Of a stretch of 64,000 nucleotides of DNA, positions 1-9,324 are shown in pieces. The notes beneath the pieces were generated by a model. The model did no database searches. It had not been told where the DNA came from and worked only from the letters and a program-made list of their open reading frames with translations. This stretch comes from Protula sp. h YS-2021 (Eukaryota > Annelida > Polychaeta > Sabellida > Serpulidae). The stretch's first letter is position 1. Every line of letters starts with the position of its first letter. The stretch is taken from assembly GCA_949752745.1 (NCBI GenBank), contig OX457029.1, forward strand, positions 18,184,615 to 18,248,614, given 5' to 3'. Both the position numbers and the translations under genes were made by a program.

Positions 1-2
1 CT

Positions 3-148
3 ACAGGACACATTATTCGAAGTCATAGTCACCAGCTTTTCTCGGAGAAGATGAGGAAAGTAGCCCTCTCCCCATATGACGACAAGCGATACGTGCTGAA
101 TGATGGCTATTCCACCTTAGCGCATGGACATTACAAAGCAATGTTATA
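3..148 (+). pseudogene. POLB: PolB C-terminal end (copy 1), cut by the window edge
   Basis: The frame from base 3 gives the same C-terminus as the PolB of copy 2, ending in a TLAHGHYKA-type tail before TAA at 146-148. This is the last ~48 residues, downstream of the polymerase catalytic motifs. The rest lies left of the window, so whether copy 1 PolB is intact cannot be judged. The PC4-like gene follows 58 bases later. Confidence 0.85.
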
Positions 149-206
149 AAAGGGGGAGGTCCTCCAACGTAAGAGTTATTTCAGGTGTAAACATTGAAGC
201 GTTAAC

Positions 207-563
207 ATGGAACTTGAAAGTCGTAAGAGATCTGCAACTGATATGGATACTCTTGCAGATACAGTTAAAGACTTAAAAGTGAAAAGTCCTATCACTACAA
301 TCAAGAAATTGAAAGTGGAGACGGCATCAACACCACAGTCGTGGGATGGAATGCTTTCTCTAGTAAATGGAAAGTACATTAAAATTATGAAACAAAGTAA
401 TGAAGGAGTGGTAAACATTCGCAAATACCTCAGAGATGAGGGGACTGGAAGAAACCGTCCTACGAAAAAGGGTATTTTGCTGACAATACCTGAATGGAAA
501 ATGCTGAAGAAGCAGGTGAAAGAAGTGGATAAAAGGCTTCGAAGACAAGAAGACGGCGCATAA
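207..563 (+). CDS. PC4-like small protein A (copy 1), intact, 118 aa
   Basis: The start is a true ATG at 207. Residues ~1-50 are charged (ESRKRS, KDLKVK, TTIKKLKVE). The C-terminal half fits the PC4/p15 single-strand DNA-binding fold: a strand with GKYIKIMKQ, then VVNIRKYLRD, then PTKKGILLTIPEWKMLKK running into a charged helix. The R-K-Y strand, the basic KKGI.L turn and the helix beginning ..EW..L are the features of eukaryotic PC4. Such proteins bind melted DNA and act in transcription or replication; the role here is inferred. It directly follows PolB and leads an array of four related small genes. The copy 2 homologue (43604-43961) is frameshifted, so this is the readable version. Confidence 0.75.
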   Translation: MELESRKRSATDMDTLADTVKDLKVKSPITTIKKLKVETASTPQSWDGMLSLVNGKYIKIMKQSNEGVVNIRKYLRDEGTGRNRPTKKGILLTIPEWKMLKKQVKEVDKRLRRQEDGA

Positions 564-578
564 CAAGGTATTGTCATC

Positions 579-905
579 ATGAATGCACTTGTGTTTAACG
601 GTGGTGCTTACCATGCTGTAAATGATAGGAATGAAGTGATAATAAGTTATCGGATAATAAGTTCTGCTCATGGGCTTAAACCTGAAGTGTTGAAAGACTT
701 TAAAAACATACCGCTTGAACCTGTGTTTAAACGTAGACTTGAAAATAAAATTGAAGTGTTTGTGATTGAACATGATTCTGACATACGTGTTAGATTCTGG
801 AGAAATCTTTTACAGGATTATCCAGAGGATTATCATGGAGTTGTGCCAGATACTCCATATTCAGATTTGATTCACTTTGATATGAAGAATTGGCGCGATT
901 CCTAG
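579..905 (+). pseudogene. PC4-like small protein B (copy 1), C-terminally frameshifted
   Basis: ATG at 579, 15 bases after the previous stop. Protein B has strands with ENKIEVFVIEHDSDIRVRFW and then DLIHFDMKNW, which in the intact copy 2 gene (43220-43591) leads into a helix. That gives the PC4-like order of strands followed by a Trp-containing helix. Copy 1 lacks about 10 bases after the codons for NWR, so the frame ends three codons later and the final helix is lost. Similarity to gene A is at the level of fold pattern only. Function unknown; a nucleic-acid-binding role is inferred. Confidence 0.6.
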
Positions 906-984
906 AAGCTGCTCACTCTTCACCATCTTGCGAGCATAAAAACGTCTTTGCAGACAAGGAGACAGCTCATAGTTGATCTGACTG

Positions 985-1335
985 GTGAACGAGATCGAAG
1001 ACTTTTTGTTGGATTATGAACCCATTACACATGGATTGTCATATATGAGAAACTTATGTGATGACATTGTGATAAAACATTTTGGAAAGTATATCGTTCT
1101 ATCACCTGACGAACAATCTGTGTTGAAAGACCATCTAGAGAAGTTGAGGATACCCGGCTTTCTCCTGGCAGTCTCAAATGAATTAGAAGTGCGTGTGACT
1201 GAGAACTACCTAGACGTGTTTGTACAATTTCGCCAATATGACGAGCTTGCAGAACGCTACGACTACATCACCCTCAACACAGTGGAATGGTACGCTCTGT
1301 TACAAGCATTGGATTGGAAAGAACCTGACGCTTGA
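985..1335 (+). pseudogene. PC4-like small protein C (copy 1), start codon probably lost
   Basis: The frame is open for 116 codons and matches copy 2 (42824-43165) throughout. It contains the strand-strand-helix pattern LEVRVTENYLDVFVQFRQY, then YDYITLNTVEWYALLQAL, again ending in a helix led by ..EW. The in-frame ATG of copy 2 (before EDFL) is ATC here (near 994-996), and 985 itself is GTG, so no normal start remains before the Met at SYMRN. The last bases overlap the spacer before gene D. Same inferred PC4-like fold as its neighbours. Confidence 0.6.
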
Positions 1336-1360
1336 ATTCAAAGAGGAAGGAGTGCAACTC

Positions 1361-1618
1361 ATGCGGGGCACCAAGTCCATTGAGCTGACACACCCCATGT
1401 GTGTTATGGTGATGGACATTGACATGAATGATCATGGATATGAACTGAAACTGCCTGAACACGAAGATGTTAAAATAATAAAGTTTGGTAACGGACAGTG
1501 TTATGCCAGTTTTCATAGCATTTACAAACGTGGATGTAATGTCTAGGATACATATATTAATTTAGATTGGTATGAATCGCATTTGTTTATCGATGTATTG
1601 AATGTATTTGTAAAATAA
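1361..1618 (+). pseudogene. PC4-like small protein D (copy 1), nonsense mutation
   Basis: ATG at 1361 (MRGTKSIEL) is preferred over an upstream frame that only overlaps gene C. The product would be 85 aa, as in copy 2 (42541-42798): a strand VKIIKFGNGQCYASFHSIY, then YINLDWYEWH and a helix, the fourth PC4-like pattern in the row. Copy 1 has TAG at 1544-1546 where copy 2 has a Tyr codon, removing the last strand and helix. The original stop (1616-1618) overlaps the poly(A) signal. Confidence 0.6.
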
Positions 1619-1703
1619 AAGTTTAATGTAAAACTAAATTTCTTGAAATGTAAACAATGTATAACACAATAAAAAAAATGTTGTATAAAACTGTCTGTTT
1701 ATT
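1614..1703. terminator. Back-to-back poly(A) signals between convergent gene blocks (copy 1)
   Basis: AATAAA occurs on the plus strand at 1614-1619, for the PolB/PC4 block, and on the minus strand at 1698-1703, for the capsid block. The same arrangement occurs in copy 2. The sequence from here to 1837 is AT-rich, contains the remains of the protease 3' end, and shows nothing else. Confidence 0.6.
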
Positions 1704-1837
1704 TACAATATTCATAATAAAATTAACAATTACCAACAACTTAACTAATGCAACTTAACTAATACAACATCAATAAATAATGGTTTATAATGTCTATATA
1801 CAAAATCCTTTACAACAAAATCACCATCACTTCTTCT

Positions 1838-2203
1838 TTATACATCAATGATTTCAAACGGACTATGTCCTCGAGCTCTTTGAATTATATAATACACACA
1901 ATAATATCCACATGTAGATGATACTGGTGTTTGTAATGGAACTGAATTATAAATGAAATTAAACTTTAAAAACTTATTCAAACGACTGTCTATAGGTAAA
2001 AGTCCATAAGAGTCAAAATATTCTGCAGGGTCTTTGCCATAATATACTGCCACCCAATGCTCTCCTGGCTCATCATGATCGTCTGTGTTGATGACATAGG
2101 CACCGCGTAAAGATGGTAACTGGTCCATGGAAAACACATCTTGAAACAAGTCTTTTGTCATGGCATCATGGGATAGGATGGCTTCTATCTGCTTTGTGTT
2201 CAT
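1838..2203 (-). pseudogene. PRO: Adenovirus-type maturation protease (copy 1), truncated
   Basis: Cysteine protease of the adenain/Ulp1 fold. GEHWVAVYY supplies the catalytic His, EYFDSYG the acidic residue, and LQTPVSSTCGYYC the Gln and nucleophile Cys. Start ATG at 2203 overlaps the major capsid stop as ATGA. Copy 1 has a TAA after EIIDV where copy 2 has Leu, removing about 23 C-terminal residues, although all catalytic residues lie before it. In Polintons this enzyme is thought to process virion precursors. Confidence 0.85.
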
Positions 2204-3527
2204 GACTGGTAGTCGAATTGAACGCTGCGATTTGCACTTATTTCAACAATGTAATCAAATTCAGCATGCACTATAACATTAACTGTATTTTGCAAGGCAA
2301 GCAAAATTCATTTCTAGTCGCAAAATCCCATGCTTGATAAGGGCATAATAATCATCACCATCATAATCAGGTGTTAAGTCAAAAGAAAATAAAGCATAAC
2401 CTCTAGGCCAATCTTCCCGTTTTATAATGGAACTTTTCTCACCATTCAATCTATCAAAAGATTTGTAAAGAGTTTCAAAAGCATCAAGATATTTGCCTCG
2501 ATTTATGTCAAGCTTGAGAGGTTTGGATAGGACTGGTTCACCATCCGTGTAAAGTTGCATAAAGTTAAGAAGAAAATGATCAAAATTGTATTGATTTCTC
2601 AATACTGTTAAAGCAAAGGCTTCATTATGAACCAGTTCAATAACAATATGTTTTGGTAATTGGCCTAAAAAGATATTATCTTTCACAAAAGATTGAAATC
2701 CAGCTGGAATAGCTAAAATTTTACATTCTTTTCTAGTAATAATAAACTTAGCAGGAGTTTTCATCAATGCGTCTGCATGCCCTAACTGAAAACCTGGACT
2801 AACCCTCACTTTGCGAATGGTTAAAAATGCATCTCTCACTTCTACTTTAAAACCATTATTTGTAGCCATTATACAATTTCATACTAATACCATCTTGCTC
2901 AAACAAATCTACCCTTAAACTACCTGTAAGCGTAAACTCACGGCTTAGACGTGTATACAAATAACGATTATGTAAACCATTATTTCCTTGTAGAGCTATA
3001 TCACCACCCTCAACATTTACATGAAAACCTGCTACATATCTTTCGTGATTGGCTCTTTTCACCTCATAACTATTCATTGACCCGGCAGTATCTTTATAGA
3101 TGAGACGCATAGGGCGCTCAGAACGGAGACTTTCTTCCGAGTCATGAATGAGATGAGATATGATACTGGTATATCCATGGGTATTGTTACTATGTGATAC
3201 CAATCGATCATTTAGAAACAATTCAATATTGGACCATAACCCATTAAACAAATCATTGATACATGATACGTTATCATCTACATCACATGGTGTTCCATCA
3301 GCCTTTACAATAGCGCATACAATATGAAGTTTACTATTCTTTAAATCTAGATATTCTTCTGTACTCGCAGGAATGTAGAATTCTATTGGAGCACCCTCTC
3401 TAATGGTAGTCAGTGGTTGGTAGTCTACATTATAACTTTTTTCTGCAGCAGTTTGCGTTGGTGGTATGCGAAACCATTCTAATGGAGAAAGACTGCATTC
3501 ACAAGAATGATTATGAATTAAAGACGT
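2200..3527 (-). pseudogene. Major capsid protein, double jelly-roll type (copy 1), broken
   Basis: Homologous along its length to 40581-41958. The N-terminal motif is LEWFRIPPTQTA, and the middle segment is NGLWSNIELFLNDRL. The initiator is ACG (3525-3527) where copy 2 has ATG. A ~29 base deletion near 2865-2875 shifts the frame between the two readable halves, and a 2 base loss near 2290 changes the C-terminus. The call as the major jelly-roll capsid protein rests on position between the pX-like gene and the protease, length (~450 aa) and similarity to known Polinton capsid proteins. Confidence 0.8.
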
Positions 3528-3529
3528 GA

Positions 3530-3886
3530 TTAAAAAATATCTTTCTTATATTTTGTTGATGTTATCCATTTAGCCGCCTTTCGTCTTCTGACACGTTTTG
3601 CTGGTTGTGCTCTCTTTTGTCCTCCTAACACATCAACAATCACACGTTGTGCTACTCCGCCTGTAACATCTTTCGCGACATCTTTTGCAGCCTTTTTAAG
3701 ATGTGGTGCAACGATTTTAGTCCCTGCCTTAAGCAGTGGAATAGCTTTGCGAGCCAATGATTCCAGTATTGAACCAATACCATCTCCATATTGTATTCGC
3801 ACTAATTTAAATCCTGGTAATTCCCCACCCACTTGATGAAGAAAATGGTTGCGATACGTAGACGGATCGTTTGTATATGCTGTCAT
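3530..3886 (-). CDS. pX/pVI-like basic virion protein (copy 1), intact 118 aa
   Basis: ATG at 3886 overlaps the minor capsid stop (ATGA). After a short N-terminus come GGELPGFKLVRIQYGDGIG and an amphipathic segment with LARKAIPLLKAGTKIVAPHL, then a strongly basic tail (KRAQPAKRVRRRKAAK). A glycine-rich N-terminus, amphipathic helix and Arg/Lys-rich tail are typical of the small core or membrane-active proteins encoded next to the capsid genes in adenoviruses and Polintons. One of few genes intact in both copies, although it lies between two broken ones. Confidence 0.7.
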   Translation of the reverse strand: MTAYTNDPSTYRNHFLHQVGGELPGFKLVRIQYGDGIGSILESLARKAIPLLKAGTKIVAPHLKKAAKDVAKDVTGGVAQRVIVDVLGGQKRAQPAKRVRRRKAAKWITSTKYKKDIF

Positions 3887-4584
3887 AATGCCTTTGGTCG
3901 AAAATGAAGTTTACATATCACTTTCCCAGTTTGAAATGAAACATTATGACCTGTATCATCCTTAATATTCATTTCTATCGTATCAAATTTAGATGTGTTT
4001 ACAGTGACGTAATGAGAATCTTCATCAGTTTTCATAACAATATCACCATCGCCCCCTTTAATGGGAACAGAACGTAGTAAAGGAACATAATAATCTCCAA
4101 CTACTTGTGGCTCACAAATACTACAGTACACATAAAGTGTATAAAATCCATGTTTCACATCGGATTGATGTTCAGCAGGACCGGATTCTTTATACCATTT
4201 ATCTGGTTTAAATCCTAAAATCTCAGCTAATCCAGTAGAAAACACAATATCACAATCATCTCTCAAAATAAGATAAACTCTTCGACTAATTTTATCATAC
4301 TCTAACTGAATAGGGTTTGCATTAATAGATTTTTGTAATTCTTCATTTATTGCAGTACATATTTCAGGTATGGACCTGTAGTAACCGTATGGAATGGTAA
4401 CTGTATAAAATACTTCTAATGATGATCGATAATGAAGAATATAGTCTATTCCTGGCCTCATTGTCGTCCATGTATGCGGGTATTGAATTTCAGCTAAGGC
4501 TACTTCGTATTTTCCTTTCAAATATATTGTACGAGGCAAACGAATTTGATAAGTAGAAGCCTTATTAGTAGGATAATAGTTCAC
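3883..4584 (-). pseudogene. Minor capsid (penton-like, single jelly-roll) protein (copy 1), 5' end lost
   Basis: Contains the conserved PRTIYLKGKYEVALAEIQYP block near the N-terminus and a C-terminus ending KVICKLHFRPKAL. Similarity to copy 2 continues upstream to about 4610, but the ATG and first codons are deleted; the upstream Met of copy 2 (SMNYYP) is a GTG here. The rest of the frame is open. Assigned as the Polinton minor capsid protein by sequence pattern, size (~240 aa) and its place just before the pX-like gene. Confidence 0.78.
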
Positions 4585-4669
4585 ACTAGCATTGCTAGGT
4601 AAAGTAATGTAGAATGATAGCTAAATCGTTTATGTGATGTAGATTGACTAGATGTGTCTATACATTACT

Positions 4670-4846
4670 TCATGTTTGACACTCGTCATCTAAATTGTTG
4701 TCTAAATTGTCGTCGAAATTGCTATCTACATGATCTACATTGGTATCTACTACTTCTCCTTGACAACAAGCACTGACACACCTAATTTTTACAGGAATAG
4801 TATTTTTATTTCCATTTTCTTTACTACAACAACTCTTTAATCCATG
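4670..4846 (-). other. Conserved acidic, Cys-containing reading frame after the PEYEY gene (copy 1)
   Basis: Downstream of the stop at 4847-4849, the -1 frame encodes a Cys-containing segment (IRCVSACCQGEV) and an Asp/Asn repeat tail before TGA at 4670-4672. Copy 2 keeps the same frame open over 39209-39404. There is no useful ATG. See the finding on a possible frameshift site. Confidence 0.45.
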
Positions 4847-5430
4847 TTAAAAAGTTTCCCATCCTTCTGGAAACAACCTTTGTTGACGTTGTTTTATCTC
4901 TTTTGTAATATCTTCATGAGTTGTCTTTTTGCCAAAAACAGTTTTTGGAATATTAGCGTCTACAATTTCCTCAATAAACTGCTTCCAACACTGTGGTGGT
5001 TCTCGTCGTTTTTTTATTTATGTAGAAACCAATGCTTCTTCCAACAAATGAATAATGTTGGAATTCGTAATGACAGTACCCGTTTTTAAAACAAGTTCAT
5101 TTTTATCTGTCCATCTCGTACCATATTTCTTATGTTCTGCCAGAAGTTGTGTTAGTTTTACATGATAAATAGGTTGAAAATGGTTTAGAAACTGTTGGGA
5201 CTTTTCTGATTTTTCGGCATTGGATGATGTAACAGACTTTTGTCGTTGTTGTGACTGAGTTGTTCGTAAATGACGGCCAAGAACTTGAGACATTTCTATT
5301 GCCTTTTCACAAGTTTGTTTTCCACGTAAAAGTTTATTCACTTTTTGATTTCACCAACTTTTCCCTTCTTTTCTAACAACATTTTGTATTCATATTCAGG
5401 AATGAGGACCATTTTCATAGTATGTTTCAT
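4847..5430 (-). pseudogene. Conserved Polinton protein with PEYEYKMLL motif (copy 1), broken
   Basis: ATG at 5430 overlaps the preceding stop. The N-terminus has MVLIPEYEYKMLL, a motif I associate with a hypothetical protein common in invertebrate Polintons, followed by a charged coiled-coil-like region. The C-terminal part has PPQCWKQFIEEIVDANIPK and ends GWETF. A 4 base deletion near 5340 breaks the N-terminal frame, and a stop follows residues LLEEALVST near 5018. Function unknown; its position between the packaging ATPase and capsid genes suggests a virion or assembly role. Confidence 0.6.
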
Positions 5431-5739
5431 TTTAACAGCAACTGAGCTAACAAGGGTAATGCAAATTTAGCAATAGCTCCAATGAATCCTCCTTTCTGAT
5501 TAATCAACTTTTTTCTTCGAAGTGATATCTTCTTATCTGCCAGTGTGCGTAGGGTATGACGTTCACGCTTGAATTCCTTATACCTTTTTGAGCTTAAGGG
5601 TAAATGTCCTCGCAATATATTCAAACAAGCTAGTTAATTCCTCCTTAGTAGCTTGTTGTAGCAAGGATTTACGTCATTTAGGCCCGCTGCGTGCGGGCAA
5701 GTGAAGAAAAGGTTGATTCGCTTGAATACGTTTAGACAT
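5427..5739 (-). pseudogene. Small basic protein with hydrophobic C-terminal helix (copy 1), broken
   Basis: ATG at 5739 overlaps the ATPase stop (ATGTCTAA). The original product has a basic N-terminus (MSKRIQANQPFLHL), a middle with NILRGHLPLSSKRY, a lysine-rich stretch (KKISLRRKKLINQ) and a hydrophobic end GGFIGAIAKFALPLLAQLLL. This layout recurs in Polinton-like elements; the C-terminus could be membrane-active. Copy 1 has an in-frame TGA in the first third and an ~11 base deletion between two TTTGAA repeats. Confidence 0.6.
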
Positions 5740-6309
5740 CTTGGCTGCGAATGGTCAAGAGTTGATCATTCGTCTTCGGCTTCAAATCAATGAATAAATA
5801 GCCATGAGGTTTACTGGTAGCATCTTGATAGGCTTCTATGAGAAATTGGGATTTTCCAGGATACATTTGTCGCGCTAATGTACTTATTTGTTGACTGTCT
5901 CTAGGATTTTTAAACAGAATGATGTAATGCGTATTCAAACTAATATTTCGCATTTCTCTACCATGATGGAATAAATTATGTACAATAAAAATAATGCTTA
6001 GATTTTGATGACTGCTGCCAACACTAAAGAGACGTGTCATACGCTCATCACTATGACATTTGGTCATTAAGTCATCAATGATGAGTAAGTTTGGTTTTTT
6101 TGGTTAAAACGCTCTTCAATGTCATCTGGAATGCCTTGGTAAAATTCCACACCTTTCATTCCCTTGTACAAAAGCTGATCTGCTGCATAGAGCCATAAAA
6201 TGGTTTTTGGAGAGGATTTAATTAACTTTTGTTCTAGAATTTCTCTAACTAGAGAAGTTTTACCACTGCCTGTAGGTCCAGAGACCAAACATGTGAATGG
6301 ATGCTTCAT
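5732..6309 (-). pseudogene. ATP: FtsK/HerA-type genome-packaging ATPase (copy 1), broken
   Basis: Walker A is GPTGSGKTS near residue 10. Copy 1 lost one base in an A-run just before Walker B (near 6105), separating the Walker A part from the remainder, which continues MTKCHSDERM to IRSQDV. About 25 codons near the C-terminus are also deleted compared with copy 2. The ATG at 6307-6309 overlaps the integrase stop. The family translocates DNA into capsids in adeno- and PRD1-like viruses and Polintons. Confidence 0.85.
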
Positions 6310-7338
6310 TTTCGAATGTCAGTTTCTTTCACCCAACTGTTAAACTTCTTTGGCCAACCTAACCACTTCACAAATAATTCTTTAACACCTCGTCTTCTTC
6401 GTGTTTTCAAAACCTTTTCAATTCTGTAGACAGATTCAATATCTTTTGTCACTTTCTGCAGTTCTTCTTCATAGAAATGTCAATCAATATCTTCGTCCAA
6501 AAGTCCTTCACACGATACAAGTGTATTCCTTGCTTCTTACAACGATGTGTGATAATGAAGACTTCTTGCGTCCACTTTATATGATAATCCCGTTGAAATA
6601 CATATTTCATGTGGGAAATGCGATCCTGATCACCAATTTTAAATTTGTAGGTTTTTTTCTTCTTCTTTGGTTTCAATTTCAACTTGTCTACATGCATATA
6701 CTTCCACACTTTCGATTCGTTGTCCTTACGAATATCTGCAGGAGCATACTTATTAGGGAGGGAGCCATGAGGTCTATGGTTGTAATTGTACACTAAGTCT
6801 GGAAGGATATCCATATAGCGATAAGTTTGATTATGTAGGATATATCGATACATCAATCCCTTTATCCCAAATCTCAGCAAAATTGGCTTTGGTTTCATTA
6901 TTTGTTGTATAGGCATGTATTCCCTCCTTCTTCAAAAATGCTTTTACCGATCTGTTTTTAAATTCAGTTCCTTTATCCGACCTTAGAGTTCGTGGTCTTC
7001 GTTGTGTTTCATGAAAAATCTTTTGAAATGCTTCTATGACACTGGTATGTGATTTATTAGGTATTGGCTGCACCCACAAATATTTCGAAAACACATCAAT
7101 GACAACCAATAAAAAGCGGGTGTCATCATTGTAATGACACGTTGCCTTTTAAACCTGTATTTTACAGGTTGTAGTGAACTGAAGGCATCTTGATCCTGTA
7201 ACCATTTCTTCACTTGCGAATGAGTGACTGGTTGATCATGTTTTTTAATATATGATAAAGTTTGTAAGGACCAGCAAATGCCCCGGGTTGACCAGGTTTA
7301 GAGGAAATATTGGTTAAGTAGTCTTTCCACGTCGACAT
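6306..7338 (-). pseudogene. INT: Retroviral-type integrase with chromodomain (copy 1), broken
   Basis: ATG at 7338 (MSTWKDYLT). The second catalytic Asp is in RSDKGTEFKN and the Glu in KANFAE. A 61 base deletion relative to copy 2 (site near 7128) removes the region with the first catalytic Asp (WDIDLADM in copy 2). Single-base losses occur in an A-run near 7250 and near 6505, with a further shift near 6865. The C-terminal chromodomain is better kept here than in copy 2 (VKELFVKWLGWPKKFNSW). The stop overlaps the ATPase ATG. Confidence 0.88.
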
Positions 7339-7436
7339 GTTAACACTAAATGATCAACACTAGTCAACATATCTTGCATTTTATTTTATCAACATATCTT
7401 AGATTTTATTTTGTCTTACAACTCAATCAACATATC
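7339..7436. repeat. Short AT-rich direct repeats upstream of integrase (copy 1)
   Basis: Several imperfect copies of a ~18 base unit around AACATATCTTRSATTTTATT sit between the small Cys-rich gene and integrase. Copy 2 has the matching array at 36444-36569. Possible regulatory spacer; function unknown. Confidence 0.5.
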
Positions 7437-7770
7437 TTACAAATCAAGTATTGATACAATGGTGTGAATAATTGGAGTCTATTGATCTTCAATGAACATT
7501 AACCAACTACTTAATTCATCTAATGTGATAGCATCTACACCATATTTTTCACAACGCTGATTTGCATTATCTAACACTTTATCTAAATGAATGTAATATT
7601 TAGCTTCATTCCAATATGTATAGACACATGCAGAATGACAAGTATGGTTCTGAACACTCTTCATTTTGACAAGCAGGACATACTAAACATGTAAACTTTT
7701 TTACAGTTAATAACATTTCTTCACAATATGTTTTTTGCATTATATATTGTCTCAATGTAATGTCTGTCAT
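7437..7770 (-). pseudogene. Small Cys-rich accessory protein (copy 1), broken
   Basis: ATG at 7770. The N-terminus DITLRQYIMQKTYCEEMLL is followed by CLVCPACQNEEC, a likely zinc site, and an acidic helical C-terminus. Compared with the intact copy 2 gene (36111-36443) there is one added base after NEECSE and a TAG for Trp near 7479. No family recognised. Confidence 0.6.
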
Positions 7771-7796
7771 TATACTGCAATGTAGATTAACCACCC

Positions 7797-8057
7797 TCAC
7801 ACTTCATCAAACAATCTTGGATCAAATCGAGCAAAGTGATATGCTGCTTCCACATCAAACTCCTCAGCTCCATCAATGTTTGAAAGCACACACTCTTTGA
7901 TGAAATCTTTGCGTAAGTTTGGTACGTTCAGCGTAGAATGAGCAACTTCCCAATAGATATCAAAGTGTTCCAGTTGTTGCTGAATAGATCCAAAACGCGC
8001 CAGTTCATTTATCATATAGTCCACATACGTCTCCTTGTAAAACGTTTCTGCATTGAT
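7797..8057 (-). pseudogene. YVDY-family accessory protein (copy 1), start lost and end truncated
   Basis: Homologue of 35824-36111: TYVDYMINELARFGS, then QLEHFDIYWEVAHS, then VPNLRKDFIKECV. The ATG of copy 2 is ATC here (8055-8057), and a TGA follows FDEV. It shares a pattern (YVDY, F, HWE/YWE, P..DFI) with the gene at 8852-9253, so the family has two members in this copy. Predicted all-helical; function unknown. Confidence 0.55.
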
Positions 8058-8125
8058 CTTTGTTTCACATATCCATATGACACGTGTGCACGCTTTGACG
8101 GCTGGCAAGCAAATGACTTGCAGTC

Positions 8126-8758
8126 TTACTCGGCAGATACTGTTAGTGAGCCGCACTTGTTGCAGAAGTTGTCAGGTTCACACAACTTGCAATTGTACTT
8201 GTGGCAGTGACAATCATAATCCTCAGCATATCCGTAAGCACCACAATATTCACAGGTAAGTCCAAGTTGATTTTGCACGTTCATATTCTCCAATCGAACT
8301 TCAGCCAGTCTTTTCTTGGATAGCTTTGACACTTTCATTCGATTGTTCTTTTGTAGCTTGATAGGAGTTTTCTTCCCATGGCATTCCATACATGGCTTAG
8401 GTTTGGTGAATAGGACTAAGTTGATGTTATCCATTTCCCGAAGTAATGTCTCAAATTCACCATAATTCATGTTGATGTAACGCGTATATTCTTTCCCTTC
8501 AAACAGTGATGTTTGCACAAAACTCACAAAGCGCATATCCAAGTATGAAATGACTTCAAGTCACTTCGTTTGCGTTAAGTACAGTTTGAAGCCAATGTTG
8601 CGTAAATTTTTTAATCTCGTACACACAATTTGCCACAAGGATGGTGCTAAAGCAAGCCATCTCTCTCCACGTTTGATTCGAAGAAATGATCGATATTGCC
8701 CATACTCCACAGTAATGATTAAGTTTGCACTAATTTTAAAGCTGCTTGTCTTCTCCAT
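8126..8758 (-). pseudogene. PC4-like domain plus zinc-binding C-terminus (copy 1), one in-frame stop
   Basis: ATG at 8758 (MEKTSSFKISANL). The first ~65 residues follow the PC4-like pattern: ISANLIITVEYGQYRSFLRI, then GERWLALAPSLWQIVCTRL, strands then a Trp-containing helix. The C-terminal third is Cys-rich with CEYCGAYGYAEDYDCHCH and CKLCEPDNFCNKCG, probably binding two or more zinc ions. A TGA at 8561-8563 replaces the Trp codon of copy 2; otherwise the frame is continuous. First gene of the capsid-direction block. Confidence 0.6.
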
Positions 8759-8795
8759 GGCTGTGCATTGAATGATGACTTCACTTCACCCTTCT

Positions 8796-8804
8796 CCTTT
8801 TATA
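8796..8804 (-). promoter_or_regulatory. TATA box of the capsid-direction block (copy 1)
   Basis: TATAAAAGG on the minus strand 38 bases upstream of the ATG at 8758. The identical 9-mer stands at the same place in copy 2 (35091-35099) and before copy 2 PolB (47816-47824). Confidence 0.65.
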
Positions 8805-8851
8805 CCATTACAAAAATGCAGAATCAGCTTTTTTATAGTTCTTCAAACATT

Positions 8852-9253
8852 TTACAAAGTTTTTGAATTCACTTCAACTCGCCCACTGTTGAATCGAAGA
8901 AGTTCTGATACATTCGTCGTCAATGGAACGTCATCATCATAAAGTAAAATAATTCTAGCAGCTACAACTAACATGAGTTCAGCTGCCCAAGTTGCATTCG
9001 CGCGGATAAATGCTAAATCAATGTTATAAGTTGATGGTAAAAGTAGTTCTTTACATTCGCGTAGAAACGAGCGTATGAATTCATCTCTTGGAATTGTCTT
9101 TCCAACAGCTTCCCAATGCTGATGCAAATTCTTCACTTGTAAAATCCAATCCGATTCAAAAGCAGGAAGCTTTGAAAACACATAGTCAACATAATTCACT
9201 TTGAAGACGTCATCCATGGTGTCTGCACATCGGTGAAGAAGTAATGTTGACAT
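8852..9253 (-). CDS. YVDY-family accessory protein, second paralogue (copy 1), intact 133 aa
   Basis: Intact frame with ATG at 9253. Core pattern VFKVNYVDYVFSKLPAF, then NLHQHWEAV, then PRDEFIRSFLREC, matching residue by residue the smaller gene at 7797-8057/35824-36111. The C-terminus is longer, with a hydrophobic segment (AELMLVVAARIILLY). It lies upstream of the TATA box of the next gene, in the accessory slot that copy 2 fills with a CARD-like gene. No known family recognised. Confidence 0.6.
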   Translation of the reverse strand: MSTLLLHRCADTMDDVFKVNYVDYVFSKLPAFESDWILQVKNLHQHWEAVGKTIPRDEFIRSFLRECKELLLPSTYNIDLAFIRANATWAAELMLVVAARIILLYDDDVPLTTNVSELLRFNSGRVEVNSKTL

Positions 9254-9324
9254 TGTTAATGATCAGGTGAAAGCGGAGAGCGATGTGTTCTGAGGATACC
9301 TGAAAGCATTAAGAAAAGAAAAGC

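Larger units (their letters stand above)
1..9290 (-). mobile_element. Polinton/Maverick copy 1, truncated, reverse orientation
   Basis: Gene order is the mirror image of the complete element at 29669-49723: the PolB C-terminus and four PC4-like genes on the plus strand, converging on protease, major capsid, pX-like protein, minor capsid, two small proteins, ATPase, integrase and three accessory genes on the minus strand. The left part lies outside the window. On the right, similarity stops near 9255-9290 and no AGTAGGG terminal repeat follows, so the integrase-side arm is lost. The two copies are clearly diverged and carry different breaks, so they are separate old insertions of one family and not a recent duplication. 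Confidence 0.93.

Noticed and set aside
1220..1360. N-terminal extension of PC4-like D overlapping gene C
   Set aside because: The extension is a shadow frame of gene C; both copies have a good ATG at the start of the unique part (1361 and 42798).
1..9290. Bacterial or phage origin of the operon-like gene block
   Set aside because: The gene set is that of Polintons, and it sits beside LTR retrotransposons, hAT elements and a spliced RBM7 gene.
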